From Candidatus Moduliflexus flocculans (GTDB taxonomy: Bacteria; Moduliflexota; Moduliflexia; Moduliflexales; Moduliflexaceae), in assembly GCA_000739515.1 (NCBI GenBank), contig DF820461.1:132170-165702 (forward strand): DNA of 33,533 nucleotides. Direction: 5' to 3'. Positions 14,167 through 22,251 of the stretch are shown here, piece by piece; position 1 is the first letter of the stretch; each line of letters begins with the position of its first letter. The translations under genes and the position numbers were made by a program. Under the pieces are notes generated by a model. The model searched no databases, was not told where the DNA came from, and saw only the letters and a list, made by a program, of their open reading frames with translations.

Positions 14167-14541
14167 CGTGTTGAAGGAAACTGGATAATCGCTGACAGGA
14201 ACACTGTGAGAGGAAAGTCCGAGCTCCGAAGGGCAGGGTGCTGGGTAACACCCAGGCGGAGTGATCCGACAGACAGTGCCACAGAAAACATACAGCCAAT
14301 GGCCTGTAAAGGCGCAGGTAATGGTGAAAAGGCGGGGTAAGAGCCCACCGCGATTCTGGTAACAGAATTGGCAGGGTAAACCTCACCCGGAGCAAGATCG
14401 AATAGGAAAACGTTTGAGAGCGGCCCGCTCAATGTTTTCGGGTTGATCGCTTGAGGATGCGTGGCAACAGGCATTCCAGATGAATGATTATCATTCCGGC
14501 GACGGAAGACAGAACTCGGCTTACAGGTTTGCTTCAGCACG
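14167..14541 (+). ncRNA. rnpB: RNase P RNA, bacterial type A
   Basis: The catalytic RNA that removes 5' leaders from tRNA precursors. The universally conserved blocks are present in order: GAGGAAAGTCC (14210-14220, 5' strand of P4), the GATCCGACAGACAGTGCCACAG-type region, GGTAAGAGCCCACCG, AAACCTCACCCGGAGCAA, the GGATGCGTGGCAACAGGC region with AGATGAATGA, and ACAGAACTCGG (14509-14519, 3' strand of P4). P1 closes the molecule: 14167-14176 pairs with 14532-14541 (10 pairs, one wobble). About 375 nt, as expected for type A. Ends are drawn at P1, and the true 3' end may extend slightly. No intrinsic terminator is visible directly after it. Confidence 0.95.
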
Positions 14542-14571
14542 TAATATCATCTAACCAAAGGAGAGCGCCTA

Positions 14572-15174
14572 ATGAAAAAAAACATGATTGTGAAGGGAAT
14601 CTTGAGCGTTGTTGCAGCAGTAGTGTTTGTCATGGTCGGCTCAAATGTCGGTTTTGCGCAAGAACGCCAACCGGGAGTTTCTGTGGGATTTAATGCTGGA
14701 GCAGCCTGGTGCCTCGATGGCTATCTTTCGACAGGGGTTACGGGACGGGCTTTCGTCGAATATGCGCCATATATCCATGAAATCGGGTTAAAACTCACGG
14801 CGGGATATTGGCGGTTTGATGATTCGGTCTCTGCGGGAAAAAGCCCGCTGAGAGAAAATGTTGATGTGTTGTTTACCAATTGGTATTTTACTGGCGGCGG
14901 CGTGTACCGACTTTCTAGAAAGAATATTACGCCATTTTTAGCGGCGAATCTTGGCGCATACAATTATGAAGATGAACAGATCAACCTTTCAGCCTCTGGA
15001 GCGCCCGTCTCTGATGTAAAAGAGGGCTGGGGGTTTGGAGTGAACGGCGGCGGCGGTGTGGAGTTTTTTAGCAAAAACACCTATTCGATTGGCATAGAAA
15101 GTCTTGCGCATTTTGTCTTTGGCGAAGAAAGCTACCAATTGATTGATGTCACTCTGATGTTTCGATTCTTGTAA
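14572..15174 (+). CDS. Small outer-membrane beta-barrel protein, unknown role
   Basis: A 200-residue protein with a classical signal peptide (MKKNMIVKG basic start, hydrophobic stretch, probable cleavage after GFA near residue 28-29). The mature part alternates polar and apolar residues with many glycines and aromatic residues, e.g. GLKLTAGYWRF, WYFTGGGVYRL, FGVNGGGGVEFF, and ends DVTLMFRFL, the pattern of small outer-membrane barrels (OmpW/OmpX-like or PF13505-like fold). About eight strands are plausible. AAAGGAG precedes the ATG. It begins only about 30 bases after rnpB with no visible terminator between, so it may be co-transcribed with that RNA. Specific function unknown. Confidence 0.7.
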   Translation: MKKNMIVKGILSVVAAVVFVMVGSNVGFAQERQPGVSVGFNAGAAWCLDGYLSTGVTGRAFVEYAPYIHEIGLKLTAGYWRFDDSVSAGKSPLRENVDVLFTNWYFTGGGVYRLSRKNITPFLAANLGAYNYEDEQINLSASGAPVSDVKEGWGFGVNGGGGVEFFSKNTYSIGIESLAHFVFGEESYQLIDVTLMFRFL

Positions 15175-15202
15175 GTTGTGGACGGAAACAGAGGAGGGAA
15201 TC

Positions 15203-15268
15203 GTGAAAATTTTTGAGCAGATAAAAATAGTCATTTTTTTCCTTGCCAATTCTCTCCTTGTTTTTTAA
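15203..15268 (+). CDS. Possible 21-residue hydrophobic peptide
   Basis: A GTG start sits behind GAGGAGGGAATC, an excellent ribosome binding site, and reads MKIFEQIKIVIFFLANSLLV plus F before TAA: a short amphipathic start and one membrane-length hydrophobic segment. It resembles small leader or toxin-like membrane peptides in shape only. It may equally be chance downstream of a purine-rich stretch. No family recognised. Confidence 0.25.
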   Translation: MKIFEQIKIVIFFLANSLLVF

Positions 15269-15417
15269 AGAGCGTCTTATTTCTTTCGCGAAAAAGAATC
15301 ACTGCTAACGAATGTCGAAGGAGGACACTTCTGACATGTGCATCATATCGGGATGACACCGATAGGTGCGTGATTATTAGGAATCAGAAGAAGATATTCT
15401 ATTGAAGATGACGTTTG

Positions 15418-15441
15418 AAGTGGGCAATTGCCCACTTTTTT
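15418..15441 (+). terminator. Intrinsic terminator upstream of rimP
   Basis: A perfect 20-base palindrome (8 bp stem AAGTGGGC/GCCCACTT with AATT loop) followed by six T residues. It can end transcription from the rnpB and barrel-protein unit or act as an attenuator in the leader of the rimP operon, 52 bases before the rimP ATG. Confidence 0.75.
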
Positions 15442-15492
15442 GTTTTGTTCTGGGGATAACGTATCCTCATGCTATCGTAACTGGGAGAAGGT

Positions 15493-15978
15493 ATGGCCGG
15501 ACAGTCAACAGTCGAGCGCGTAAAAGCCCTGATTACGCCAATTATCGAAGCACAGCAACTCGAATTGGTTGATGTGGAATTTCATCGTGAGGGAAAATCG
15601 AATGTCTTGCGGGTTTTTATTGATAAACCAGACGGTGTGACAATTGACGATTGTCAGCGGGTCAGCCAGGAATGTGATATCGTGCTGGATGTGGAGAACG
15701 TGATCCAATCGCAGTATGTCTTTGAGGTCTCATCGCCTGGCCTGGATCGCCCACTGAAAAAACTGCACGATTTTGTTCGGTTTCAGAATCGTCTTGTCAA
15801 AATCAAAACATATCAAGCGATTGATGGACGGAAAAATTTTTTAGGACGCCTGCAAGGAGTGCGAGAATTAGAGGGAAAGGACGCTATCGAGGTGTTGGTT
15901 CTGCTTGAGGATACGAACGAAGAGGTGGTCATCCCCTACGAAAGTATTTCATCTGCACGGTTAGAAGTCGAGTTTTAA
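15493..15978 (+). CDS. rimP: Ribosome maturation factor RimP
   Basis: RimP (161 aa; family about 150-160) helps 30S maturation, especially the S12 region. Motifs: LELVDVEFHREGKSNVLRVFIDKPDGVTIDDCQRVS around residues 23-60, VSSPGLDRPLKKLHDFVRFQNR (the most conserved segment), and the C-terminal SH3-like part ending VVIPYESISSARLEVEF. A GGGAGAAGG site precedes the ATG. First gene of the rimP-nusA-infB operon; a hairpin with arms CCCTC (15983-15987) and GAGGG (16002-16006) lies just after it. Confidence 0.95.
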   Translation: MAGQSTVERVKALITPIIEAQQLELVDVEFHREGKSNVLRVFIDKPDGVTIDDCQRVSQECDIVLDVENVIQSQYVFEVSSPGLDRPLKKLHDFVRFQNRLVKIKTYQAIDGRKNFLGRLQGVRELEGKDAIEVLVLLEDTNEEVVIPYESISSARLEVEF

Positions 15979-16053
15979 GGAACCCTCAAATATGCGGTTT
16001 CGAGGGATTCTCAAAGAAGAGTTATTGTTATCGAGAGAGAACATGGAAAGATT

Positions 16054-17229
16054 ATGAATCGCGAGTTAATTCAACTTCTTGAACAGATTGCTAGAGAAAA
16101 AGGGCTGCCATTAAAAGTTATTGTCGAGGCTGTGATCAGCGCGATCGAATTAGCAGCGAAAAAACAACGTGATAAATCCAGATTCGATGTAGAATACGAT
16201 GAGGAAAGTGGGACGTTGCATCTGTATGCCATTAAAGATGTTGTCGCTCAGGTGACAGACTCTAAAAGTGAAATTGATTTATTAAGCGCGAGAAAGATTG
16301 AACCCACCGCTGAAATTGGCGATGAAGTGTATGTGGAACGGGATATTTCCGATTTGGGACGTATTTCCGCCCAAAAAGCGCGGCAAATCATCAGCCAGAA
16401 AGTGAAAGAAGCCGAAAAATATAAAGCGTTCGAAGCCTATAAAGAACGCATTGGAGAAGTGGTGTTAGCAACGGTTCAGCGGATTGATAATGGGGTGGTG
16501 GTGAGTTTAGGCGATTCGGAAGCCATTTTGCCGAGACGTGAACAAATCCCCGGGGAATTTTATAAACGGGGCGATAAAATTCGAGCGATGATCACGGATG
16601 TCCGCCTTGGATCTTCTGGGAAATGGCCGCAGATTTTATTATCACGAACGTCTGACGACTTTCTTTTCCGCCTGTTTGAAATTGAAGTCCCCGAAATTGC
16701 AGAAGGAATTGTTGAATTGGTCGCGGTGGCGAGAGACCCCGGTGTTCGCGCCAAAATCGGCGTGCGATCATTAGAAAAAAATGTTGACCCGGTTGGGGCA
16801 TGTGTCGGCATGAGAGGGGCGCGTATCCAATCTATTGTGCGAGAATTGCGCGGTGAAAAAATTGACATTATCGAATGGACGGATAATCCTGCCGAGCTTG
16901 TCAGTCGGGCGATTACGCCGGCAAAAGTGCAAAGTGCCAGCGTACATAGCGCAGATCGAACGGTTGATATTGTTGTCGCTGATGATCAATTGGCGTTGGC
17001 CATCGGGAAGAAAGGGCAGAATGCCAAATTAGCAGTCAGATTAACCAAGTGGCGGATTAACATTTTAAGTGAATCTGAACGAAAAGTAGCGGTACAAGCA
17101 TCATTCGAACGCGCATTTTCGCAAACAGATGTGGAAGAACCGGATTTAGAAGAGGACGACACCTATTTTGACGACGAGACAGACGATGGCGTGACGGCAG
17201 AACAGGATGCTCTTGATTCTGAAATCTAA
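16054..17229 (+). CDS. nusA: Transcription elongation/termination factor NusA
   Basis: NusA (391 aa) binds RNA polymerase and nascent RNA, promoting pausing, termination or, with other Nus factors, antitermination. Domains: N-terminal polymerase-binding part (1-130), S1 domain (about 133-198, GEVVLATVQRIDNGVVVSLG), KH1 with GMRG at 252-255, KH2 with GKKG at 318-321. The C-terminal acidic repeats of E. coli NusA (495 aa) are absent; instead there is a short acidic tail (DVEEPDLEEDDTYFDDE). This shorter form is common outside Proteobacteria. GAGAGAG lies upstream of the ATG. Confidence 0.96.
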   Translation: MNRELIQLLEQIAREKGLPLKVIVEAVISAIELAAKKQRDKSRFDVEYDEESGTLHLYAIKDVVAQVTDSKSEIDLLSARKIEPTAEIGDEVYVERDISDLGRISAQKARQIISQKVKEAEKYKAFEAYKERIGEVVLATVQRIDNGVVVSLGDSEAILPRREQIPGEFYKRGDKIRAMITDVRLGSSGKWPQILLSRTSDDFLFRLFEIEVPEIAEGIVELVAVARDPGVRAKIGVRSLEKNVDPVGACVGMRGARIQSIVRELRGEKIDIIEWTDNPAELVSRAITPAKVQSASVHSADRTVDIVVADDQLALAIGKKGQNAKLAVRLTKWRINILSESERKVAVQASFERAFSQTDVEEPDLEEDDTYFDDETDDGVTAEQDALDSEI

Positions 17230-17248
17230 ATCGCAGAGGTGAGACTGG

Positions 17249-20200
17249 ATGAGTAATAGAATCCATGAATTAGCAAAAGAATTACAGATTTCGTCGAAAG
17301 AAATTATTGACGTTTTAACCCAGCATAAGATTGAGGCAAAAAATTCGTTAAGTGCGATAGATGATCATGCTGTGGCGTTAATCCGCAAAGCGTTTCGCAA
17401 ACCGGCGCAACCAGACAATCATACGGATGATGATGACGCTGACGAGAAAGAAAAAAAAGCTGACGGCCTGATGTTTATTCCTCCCCGAAAGCGCAAAAAG
17501 AAACGACCCACGCCGCCACATTTCCCTGGCTCTGCTGCGATGGAGCGTTTTGACGAGGCAGAAGAGACAGAATCTCCTGCGGCTCAGGCATTTCCTGCTG
17601 AAATTGCATTGGAACGGCCAGCGGAACCTCAACGTCAAGAAGTTGCTGAAAAGATCGCCGAGCCAGCTATTGAGCCTGAAATTGTTCGGGAGACCCCTCC
17701 TGAAGTGGTTGTCGCCCCGCCAGTGGTTCAAACGCCTCCAGAAGTTCAGCCTGTGAGAGAGCGCCGGATTTTTGTCCAACATAAACCTCGCCCTGACGGG
17801 GAGAAATCGTTTGGTCAGCCGAGACCTCGCCCTGAGGGAGAAAAGACATTTGGCCAACGCAAGCCTCGCTTTGAGGGAGAAAGAACATTCGGCCAGCACA
17901 AGCCTCGCGCCAATGAAGAAAAAAAATCGGATAGCGAACGGCCTGTTGGCGGACGCGAACCCAGAAAACCGCATAAAGAAGAGTTTAAACGACGAGATCG
18001 CGATCAGGAAAGAAAACCTCCTCGCGAGAATGGTGAAAGCGCGGCAAAAAAACCGTTTACTCGGCCATCATCGCAGCGCCCGGGCTCTGCCGATCAACGA
18101 GGGAAAGACTTCAGGCGTCCTCAAGAAGAAGGGGGCGGACAAAGCGAGGATGCAAAAGGCTTTGCCGCAAAGCGCCATAGCAAATTTCGAGCTGATGAAG
18201 GGGGACAAGCAAAAAAGAAGGACGAGCATCATGCCAAAGGTGAGATCGCAAAGCATGGGAAGAAAACTGACCGATTGCCAGGCGAGGCGTTAGACGACAA
18301 ATCTCGACGCGATAAAGTGGTCGCAAAACATACGAATCGCAATGAGCGTGGGAATCAAAAACGTGGCACCGAACCCGAAGATGAACGTGATTTTCAGGAT
18401 TTTTTCCCGCGATCATCTCGCCCCGCAGTCAGGAGAAAATCCGCCGCAAAAGCGGCGCAAAAAGCGCAAAAAGCTGCTGAAGCATTACGCGCTCAACAGG
18501 CCGCTGAAGCAGAACGCTCGAAGGTGCTGAATATTCATGAAATGACAACTGTCAAAGAGTTGGCTGAAAAGATGAATATTCCGCCATCAAAAATTATCGC
18601 CCATCTCATGACAAGCGGCATTATGGCGAACGTCAACCAGGTCTTAGACCCTGAAGCCGCGACCTCATTGGCGCAGCATTTCGGTTTCGAAGTCAATACG
18701 GTGACGCTGGAAGAGGAAATTGAGCTTCAAGATGAAATCGTAGATGTCACGAAATTGAAACCGCGTCCCCCAGTCGTGACGATTATGGGGCATGTCGATC
18801 ATGGCAAAACGACGTTGCTTGATGCTATTCGCGAGTCGAAAATTACAGATACTGAATTTGGGGGAATTACGCAGCATATTGGCGCGTATTCTGTCGAAAT
18901 CAACGGACAGCGTATTGTGTTTCTCGACACCCCAGGCCATGAAGCTTTCACGGCCATGCGCGCTCGCGGCGCAAAGGCGACTGACGAGGTCGTGCTTGTC
19001 GTTGCTGCTGATGATGGCATTATGCCGCAAACGATTGAAGCGATTGATCACGCTCGCGCAGCGAGAGTGCCGATTATCGTCGCCATCAATAAAATTGATG
19101 TGCCTGGCGCAAACCCTGACCGGGTCATGCAGGAATTGACGAAATATGGCCTGACCCCCGAAGAATGGGGCGGTGACACCATTTGCGTGAAAGTGTCTGC
19201 CAAAAAACGGACAAATTTAGATGATCTGCTGGAAATGATTTTGTTGCAGGCGGAGATTCTGGAATTGAAAGCCGATCCGGAGCGTTTGGCGCGTGGAGTC
19301 ATTGTTGAAGCGTTGTTGGATAAAGGGCGCGGCCCGGTTGCGACGGTGCTTGTTCAGAAGGGAACGCTTCGTGTGGGTGATCCATTTGTTGTCGGACAAT
19401 ATTATGGCAGGGTTCGCGCGATGCTTGACGATTTAGGAAATCGCGTCGAAGAAGCCGGCCCTTCCACGCCTGTCGAAGTGCTGGGATTAGCGGGCGTTCC
19501 GACTGCTGGAGATGCGTTTATTGCGGTGGATAGTGAACGAAAAGCCCGTCAAATTGCTGAATCTCGCAGAGAAGAACAGCAGAAAATCGAGCTGTCCAGA
19601 ACGGCGAAAATTACATTGGAAGGATTGCATCACCATATCAAGGAAGGGGAAACTCAGGAATTACGCATCGTCATCAAGGCTGATGTGCATGGTTCTGTTG
19701 AGGCATTGACGGCGTCATTAGAAAAATTAAGCACTGAACAAGTTCGTCTGCAAGTTATTCACGGCGGAGTTGGAGCGATTAATGAATCTGATGTGATTCT
19801 CGCTTCCGCATCGAATGCGATTATCCTCGGTTTTAACGTTAAACCTGTTGTCAAAGCATTGGATATGGCTGAAAAAGAGCAGATTGACGTGCGCCTGTAT
19901 AACGTGATTTATCAAGCGATTGATGATGTGAAAAAGGCGATGGAAGGCTTGTTGGCGCCGATTTATACCGAAGTGCAGATCGGGCAGGCGCAAGTGCTCG
20001 CGCTCTTCAGCTTGCCGCGTGGCGGAGTGGTGGCCGGATGTCGAGTGCTAGACGGGAAAATTACTCGGAACGCGATTATTCGCCAATTCCGCAATAATGC
20101 CGAAGTTTTCAAAGGTACGATTGCGTCGTTGCGCCGGGTGAAAGACGATGTGCGCGAAGTGTTGGCCGGATTTGAATGCGGCATTCGCCTGGAAGGGCGA

Positions 20201-20299
20201 AATGATGTCAAAGAAGGGGATATTCTCCGGGCATTCACGATGGAAAAAGTGACAATTACGCTTGAAGAAGCTGCCGCGCGGTCTCGAAAAGAATCGTGA
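17249..20299 (+). CDS. infB: Translation initiation factor IF-2, long linker form
   Basis: IF2 (1016 aa; E. coli 890) is the GTPase that brings fMet-tRNA to the small subunit and promotes subunit joining. Two IF2_N modules are seen, at residues 1-50 (HELAKELQISSKEIIDVL) and about 425-475 (TTVKELAEKMNIPPSKIIAHL). The linker between them (about 55-420) is very charged, probably disordered, and contains a 13-residue tandem repeat. The G domain has G1 GHVDHGKT (514-521), G2 GGITQHIGA, G3 DTPGHEAF, G4 NKID and G5 SAK; domains II, III and the fMet-tRNA-binding domain IV follow. It starts 19 bases after nusA with GAGGTGAG; ylxR and ylxQ, often found between them, are absent. An internal start for a shorter isoform, as in E. 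coli, is possible but not evident. Confidence 0.97.
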   Translation: MSNRIHELAKELQISSKEIIDVLTQHKIEAKNSLSAIDDHAVALIRKAFRKPAQPDNHTDDDDADEKEKKADGLMFIPPRKRKKKRPTPPHFPGSAAMERFDEAEETESPAAQAFPAEIALERPAEPQRQEVAEKIAEPAIEPEIVRETPPEVVVAPPVVQTPPEVQPVRERRIFVQHKPRPDGEKSFGQPRPRPEGEKTFGQRKPRFEGERTFGQHKPRANEEKKSDSERPVGGREPRKPHKEEFKRRDRDQERKPPRENGESAAKKPFTRPSSQRPGSADQRGKDFRRPQEEGGGQSEDAKGFAAKRHSKFRADEGGQAKKKDEHHAKGEIAKHGKKTDRLPGEALDDKSRRDKVVAKHTNRNERGNQKRGTEPEDERDFQDFFPRSSRPAVRRKSAAKAAQKAQKAAEALRAQQAAEAERSKVLNIHEMTTVKELAEKMNIPPSKIIAHLMTSGIMANVNQVLDPEAATSLAQHFGFEVNTVTLEEEIELQDEIVDVTKLKPRPPVVTIMGHVDHGKTTLLDAIRESKITDTEFGGITQHIGAYSVEINGQRIVFLDTPGHEAFTAMRARGAKATDEVVLVVAADDGIMPQTIEAIDHARAARVPIIVAINKIDVPGANPDRVMQELTKYGLTPEEWGGDTICVKVSAKKRTNLDDLLEMILLQAEILELKADPERLARGVIVEALLDKGRGPVATVLVQKGTLRVGDPFVVGQYYGRVRAMLDDLGNRVEEAGPSTPVEVLGLAGVPTAGDAFIAVDSERKARQIAESRREEQQKIELSRTAKITLEGLHHHIKEGETQELRIVIKADVHGSVEALTASLEKLSTEQVRLQVIHGGVGAINESDVILASASNAIILGFNVKPVVKALDMAEKEQIDVRLYNVIYQAIDDVKKAMEGLLAPIYTEVQIGQAQVLALFSLPRGGVVAGCRVLDGKITRNAIIRQFRNNAEVFKGTIASLRRVKDDVREVLAGFECGIRLEGRNDVKEGDILRAFTMEKVTITLEEAAARSRKES
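17780..17896 (+). repeat. infB: 13-residue tandem repeat inside the IF2 linker
   Basis: Three units of 39 bases encode HKPRPDGEKSFGQ, PRPRPEGEKTFGQ and RKPRFEGERTFGQ (residues 178-216), followed by a decayed fourth unit starting HKPRANEEK. The DNA copies differ at many third positions, so the repeat is not a very recent slippage product. Spacing stays in frame. Confidence 0.85.
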
Positions 20300-20317
20300 T
20301 GCGTTGCGACGTCGGTT

Positions 20318-20602
20318 ATGGTTATTGGAGTGTGTACGATTGAATTGTATTTGTCCGACAATCACTCTCTGAAAGGAAAACGCCAGATTGTCAAAAGCTT
20401 AAAAGAAAAACTGCAACACCGATTTAATGTCTCGGTGGCCGAAGTGGATCACCTTGATGTCTGGCAGCGAGCGACGTTAGGCGTGTGCATGGTCAGTAAT
20501 GAACAGGCGCATGTGAATCGAGAATTGGATAAAGTGATCGATTTTATTGAAACGTCTAACTTCGCGCCATTTTTTCTGGACTATTCAATGGAATTCTTGT
20601 AA
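20318..20602 (+). CDS. DUF503 family protein (YlxP-like)
   Basis: A 94-residue cytosolic protein of the DUF503 family: MVIGVCTIELYLSDNHSLKGKRQIVKSLKEKLQHRFNVSVAEVDHLDVWQRATLGV split over residues 1-56, then a C-terminal helix region with HVNRELDKVIDFIE. In Bacillus and relatives the homologue ylxP also lies between infB and rbfA. Its biochemical role is not established; the constant neighbourhood suggests a link to ribosome biogenesis or translation initiation. It starts 18 bases after infB, without a strong ribosome binding site. Confidence 0.9.
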   Translation: MVIGVCTIELYLSDNHSLKGKRQIVKSLKEKLQHRFNVSVAEVDHLDVWQRATLGVCMVSNEQAHVNRELDKVIDFIETSNFAPFFLDYSMEFL

Positions 20603-20633
20603 CGGTCAGCAGTGAATCTGAGACGGAGATGCC

Positions 20634-21005
20634 ATGAGAACATATAAACGCGCAGATCGGGTGAAGCAGGTCATTCAGCAAGAAATCAGCCAAATTCTCC
20701 AGTTCGAAATGAAAGACCCGCGATTATCGCTATTGTCGGTGACAAATGTCGAACTGACCGCAGATTTACGGGAAGCGAAGATATTTATCTCCAGCCTGGA
20801 CGTCAACCTGGATCGCAAGGAATGTTTAGCCGGGCTCAAACGTGCGAATGGATTTATTCGTGGACTTTTGGGACGCCGATTAACGTTGAAATTTATTCCA
20901 ACCATCCAGTTTTATTTTGATGAATCATTAGACCATCAGCAACGAATTTTAGCCTTGATTGATGAAATTCATCGGCATGATAATGAAGGAGACGGTTCTT
21001 ATTAA
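20634..21005 (+). CDS. rbfA: 30S ribosome-binding factor RbfA
   Basis: RbfA (123 aa; family 115-135) is a KH-like factor for late 30S maturation and 16S 5'-end processing. Seen: RADRVKQVIQQEISQILQFEMKDPRL (about 7-32), SVTNVELTADLREAKIFIS, GFIRGLLGRRLTLKFIPTIQFYFDESLDHQQRI (about 72-104). GACGGAGATGCC precedes the ATG. Last gene of the rimP-nusA-infB operon here; truB, a frequent next gene, is not present. A terminator-like hairpin follows at once. Confidence 0.95.
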   Translation: MRTYKRADRVKQVIQQEISQILQFEMKDPRLSLLSVTNVELTADLREAKIFISSLDVNLDRKECLAGLKRANGFIRGLLGRRLTLKFIPTIQFYFDESLDHQQRILALIDEIHRHDNEGDGSY

Positions 21006-21043
21006 GCGTGATAGTTTTTTCTTGACTATCGCGCAAACTTTTT
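21006..21043 (+). terminator. Terminator-like hairpin after rbfA
   Basis: GCGTGATAGT (21006-21015) pairs with ACTATCGCGC (21025-21034, one wobble) around a T-rich loop; AAAC then TTTTT follow. It starts at the base after the rbfA stop codon. The tail is slightly displaced from the stem, so efficiency is uncertain. It overlaps the promoter of the next gene. Confidence 0.6.
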
Positions 21044-21050
21044 CTATATT
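21022..21050 (+). promoter_or_regulatory. Near-consensus sigma70 promoter for the response regulator
   Basis: TTGACT (21022-21027) and TATATT (21045-21050) are separated by exactly 17 bases; each matches the consensus at five of six positions. A start near 21057 would leave a leader of about 115 bases that contains the hairpin at 21074-21100. The -35 box lies in the 3' half of the rbfA terminator. Confidence 0.65.
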
Positions 21051-21073
21051 TTACCAGAATTCATCTTCTGCAT

Positions 21074-21100
21074 GACTCCCGTTTTCACATGAAGGGAGTC
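21074..21100 (+). promoter_or_regulatory. Hairpin in the response-regulator leader
   Basis: GACTCCC (21074-21080) pairs with GGGAGTC (21094-21100) around a 13-base loop, with no T-run behind it. It may be a 5' stabilising stem. It lies about 70 bases before the start codon. Confidence 0.4.
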
Positions 21101-21171
21101 TATACCCATTAAGAAGAACGAAAGGCGCTACGTGTGAAGGGTGAAGACCCTCATATCATGAGGTGGTATCC

Positions 21172-22182
21172 ATGAGTTATCGTATTCTAATTGTTGAAGA
21201 CGAACCCGGCATGATTGAATTATTGACGGTGGCCCTTGAAGATGAGGGATATAACATCTCCATCGCAAATAATGGTCAACAGGGGCTTCGAAAAGTTGAA
21301 GAAGAAAGCCCTGATTTGATTATTTCAGATGTGATGATGCCCGATATGAATGGGTATGATTTCTGCCAGCAACTTCGAGAAAACCCGAAAACCGCAGCCA
21401 TTCCGTTTATTTTTCTTACCGCTAAAAAAGATGTCTCAGATCGCGTTCGCGGTTTAAATTTAGGCGCAGATGATTACATCAGTAAACCGTTCCATGTCGT
21501 GGAAGTCGTCGCGCGAATTAAAACCTTAATGATGCGAGTGAAACGAGCCCGTCCCGCCGCCGCGCAGCCTGCTGTCATGAACACGGAATCTGAAGCGGCA
21601 TTTGCAGGCGATTTGGAAAAAATGAGCATTGGAGAAGTGGTGCAAACCATTACCTTGACTCGTAAAAATGGCCGGTTGCTTGTTGTCAATGGGGCGAAAC
21701 GCGGCGAAGTTTATTTCCAGGACGCAATGGTGACGTATGCCGATGTTGACCGGAAAAAAGGCGAAGAAGCGGTGTATCGGCTGTTAGCATGGAAAAACGG
21801 CCAATTTAAATTTGATTCCGGCGCGATGGCGAAAACGCGCAATTTGCAGAAATCCGCAGAAGGTCTTCTGATGGAAGGGATGCGGCGATTGGATGAATAT
21901 GCGCGCCTACTGGATGCCTTGCCTTCGCGCGACGCGATTTTTGAAGCGGCGTCGCTTCCAGAAGCGGATTTAAGCCCTGAAGAACTCCAGGTCGTGAATT
22001 ATGTCAATCAATACTCCAATCTGATGGATGTGATCGAACATAGCAAATTCGGCGATTTGAAAACATTGCAAATATTAGTCAAATTATACACAAATAACAT
22101 TATTGCAATCAAAAGCGGCAAGAGTGAGAAACAAGAAGAGATGATGGATTACGACCAGCTCGCAGAGGATCTCTTCGGATAA
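21172..22182 (+). CDS. Response regulator with REC and DUF4388-type domain
   Basis: A 336-residue signalling protein. The receiver domain (1-118) is complete: acidic pair E9/D10, phospho-acceptor D53 in LIISDVMMPDMNG, T83 and K105 in the SKPF motif. Residues about 144-216 (FAGDLEKMSIGEVVQTI, NGRLLVVNGAKRGEVYF, KGEEAVYRLLAWKNGQFKF) fit the DUF4388/PatA-like module found in response regulators of Deltaproteobacteria and cyanobacteria. The C-terminal 120 residues are helical and unassigned. There is no DNA-binding output domain, so output is probably by protein interaction. Start: an in-frame GTG at 21163 exists, but GAGGTGG at 21160-21166 serves the ATG at 21172. Paired with the next gene; no histidine kinase is present in this window. 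Confidence 0.9.
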   Translation: MSYRILIVEDEPGMIELLTVALEDEGYNISIANNGQQGLRKVEEESPDLIISDVMMPDMNGYDFCQQLRENPKTAAIPFIFLTAKKDVSDRVRGLNLGADDYISKPFHVVEVVARIKTLMMRVKRARPAAAQPAVMNTESEAAFAGDLEKMSIGEVVQTITLTRKNGRLLVVNGAKRGEVYFQDAMVTYADVDRKKGEEAVYRLLAWKNGQFKFDSGAMAKTRNLQKSAEGLLMEGMRRLDEYARLLDALPSRDAIFEAASLPEADLSPEELQVVNYVNQYSNLMDVIEHSKFGDLKTLQILVKLYTNNIIAIKSGKSEKQEEMMDYDQLAEDLFG

Positions 22183-22251
22183 GGCGTCATCCTGCGCCAT
22201 CGTGTTGTCAGGAGAGAACAAACTGCCAGGGAAGAGGAGGAGGAAGAGATT

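Larger units (their letters stand above)
15175..15492 (+). other. Spacer before rimP: tiny ORF, structured stretch, terminator
   Basis: This 318-base gap has no gene of ordinary size. It holds a possible 21-codon ORF (15203-15268), a small stem TATCGG/CCGATA around 15337-15355, and a perfect terminator palindrome at 15418-15441. No convincing tRNA (a tRNA precedes rimP in E. coli) and no clear sigma70 promoter were found. The rimP operon promoter may lie inside it. Confidence 0.4.

Noticed and set aside
14139..14540. A 133-codon open frame on the - strand across the RNase P RNA
   Set aside because: It is antisense to the conserved rnpB blocks; such frames are a well-known annotation artefact of RNase P RNA genes and have no ribosome binding site.
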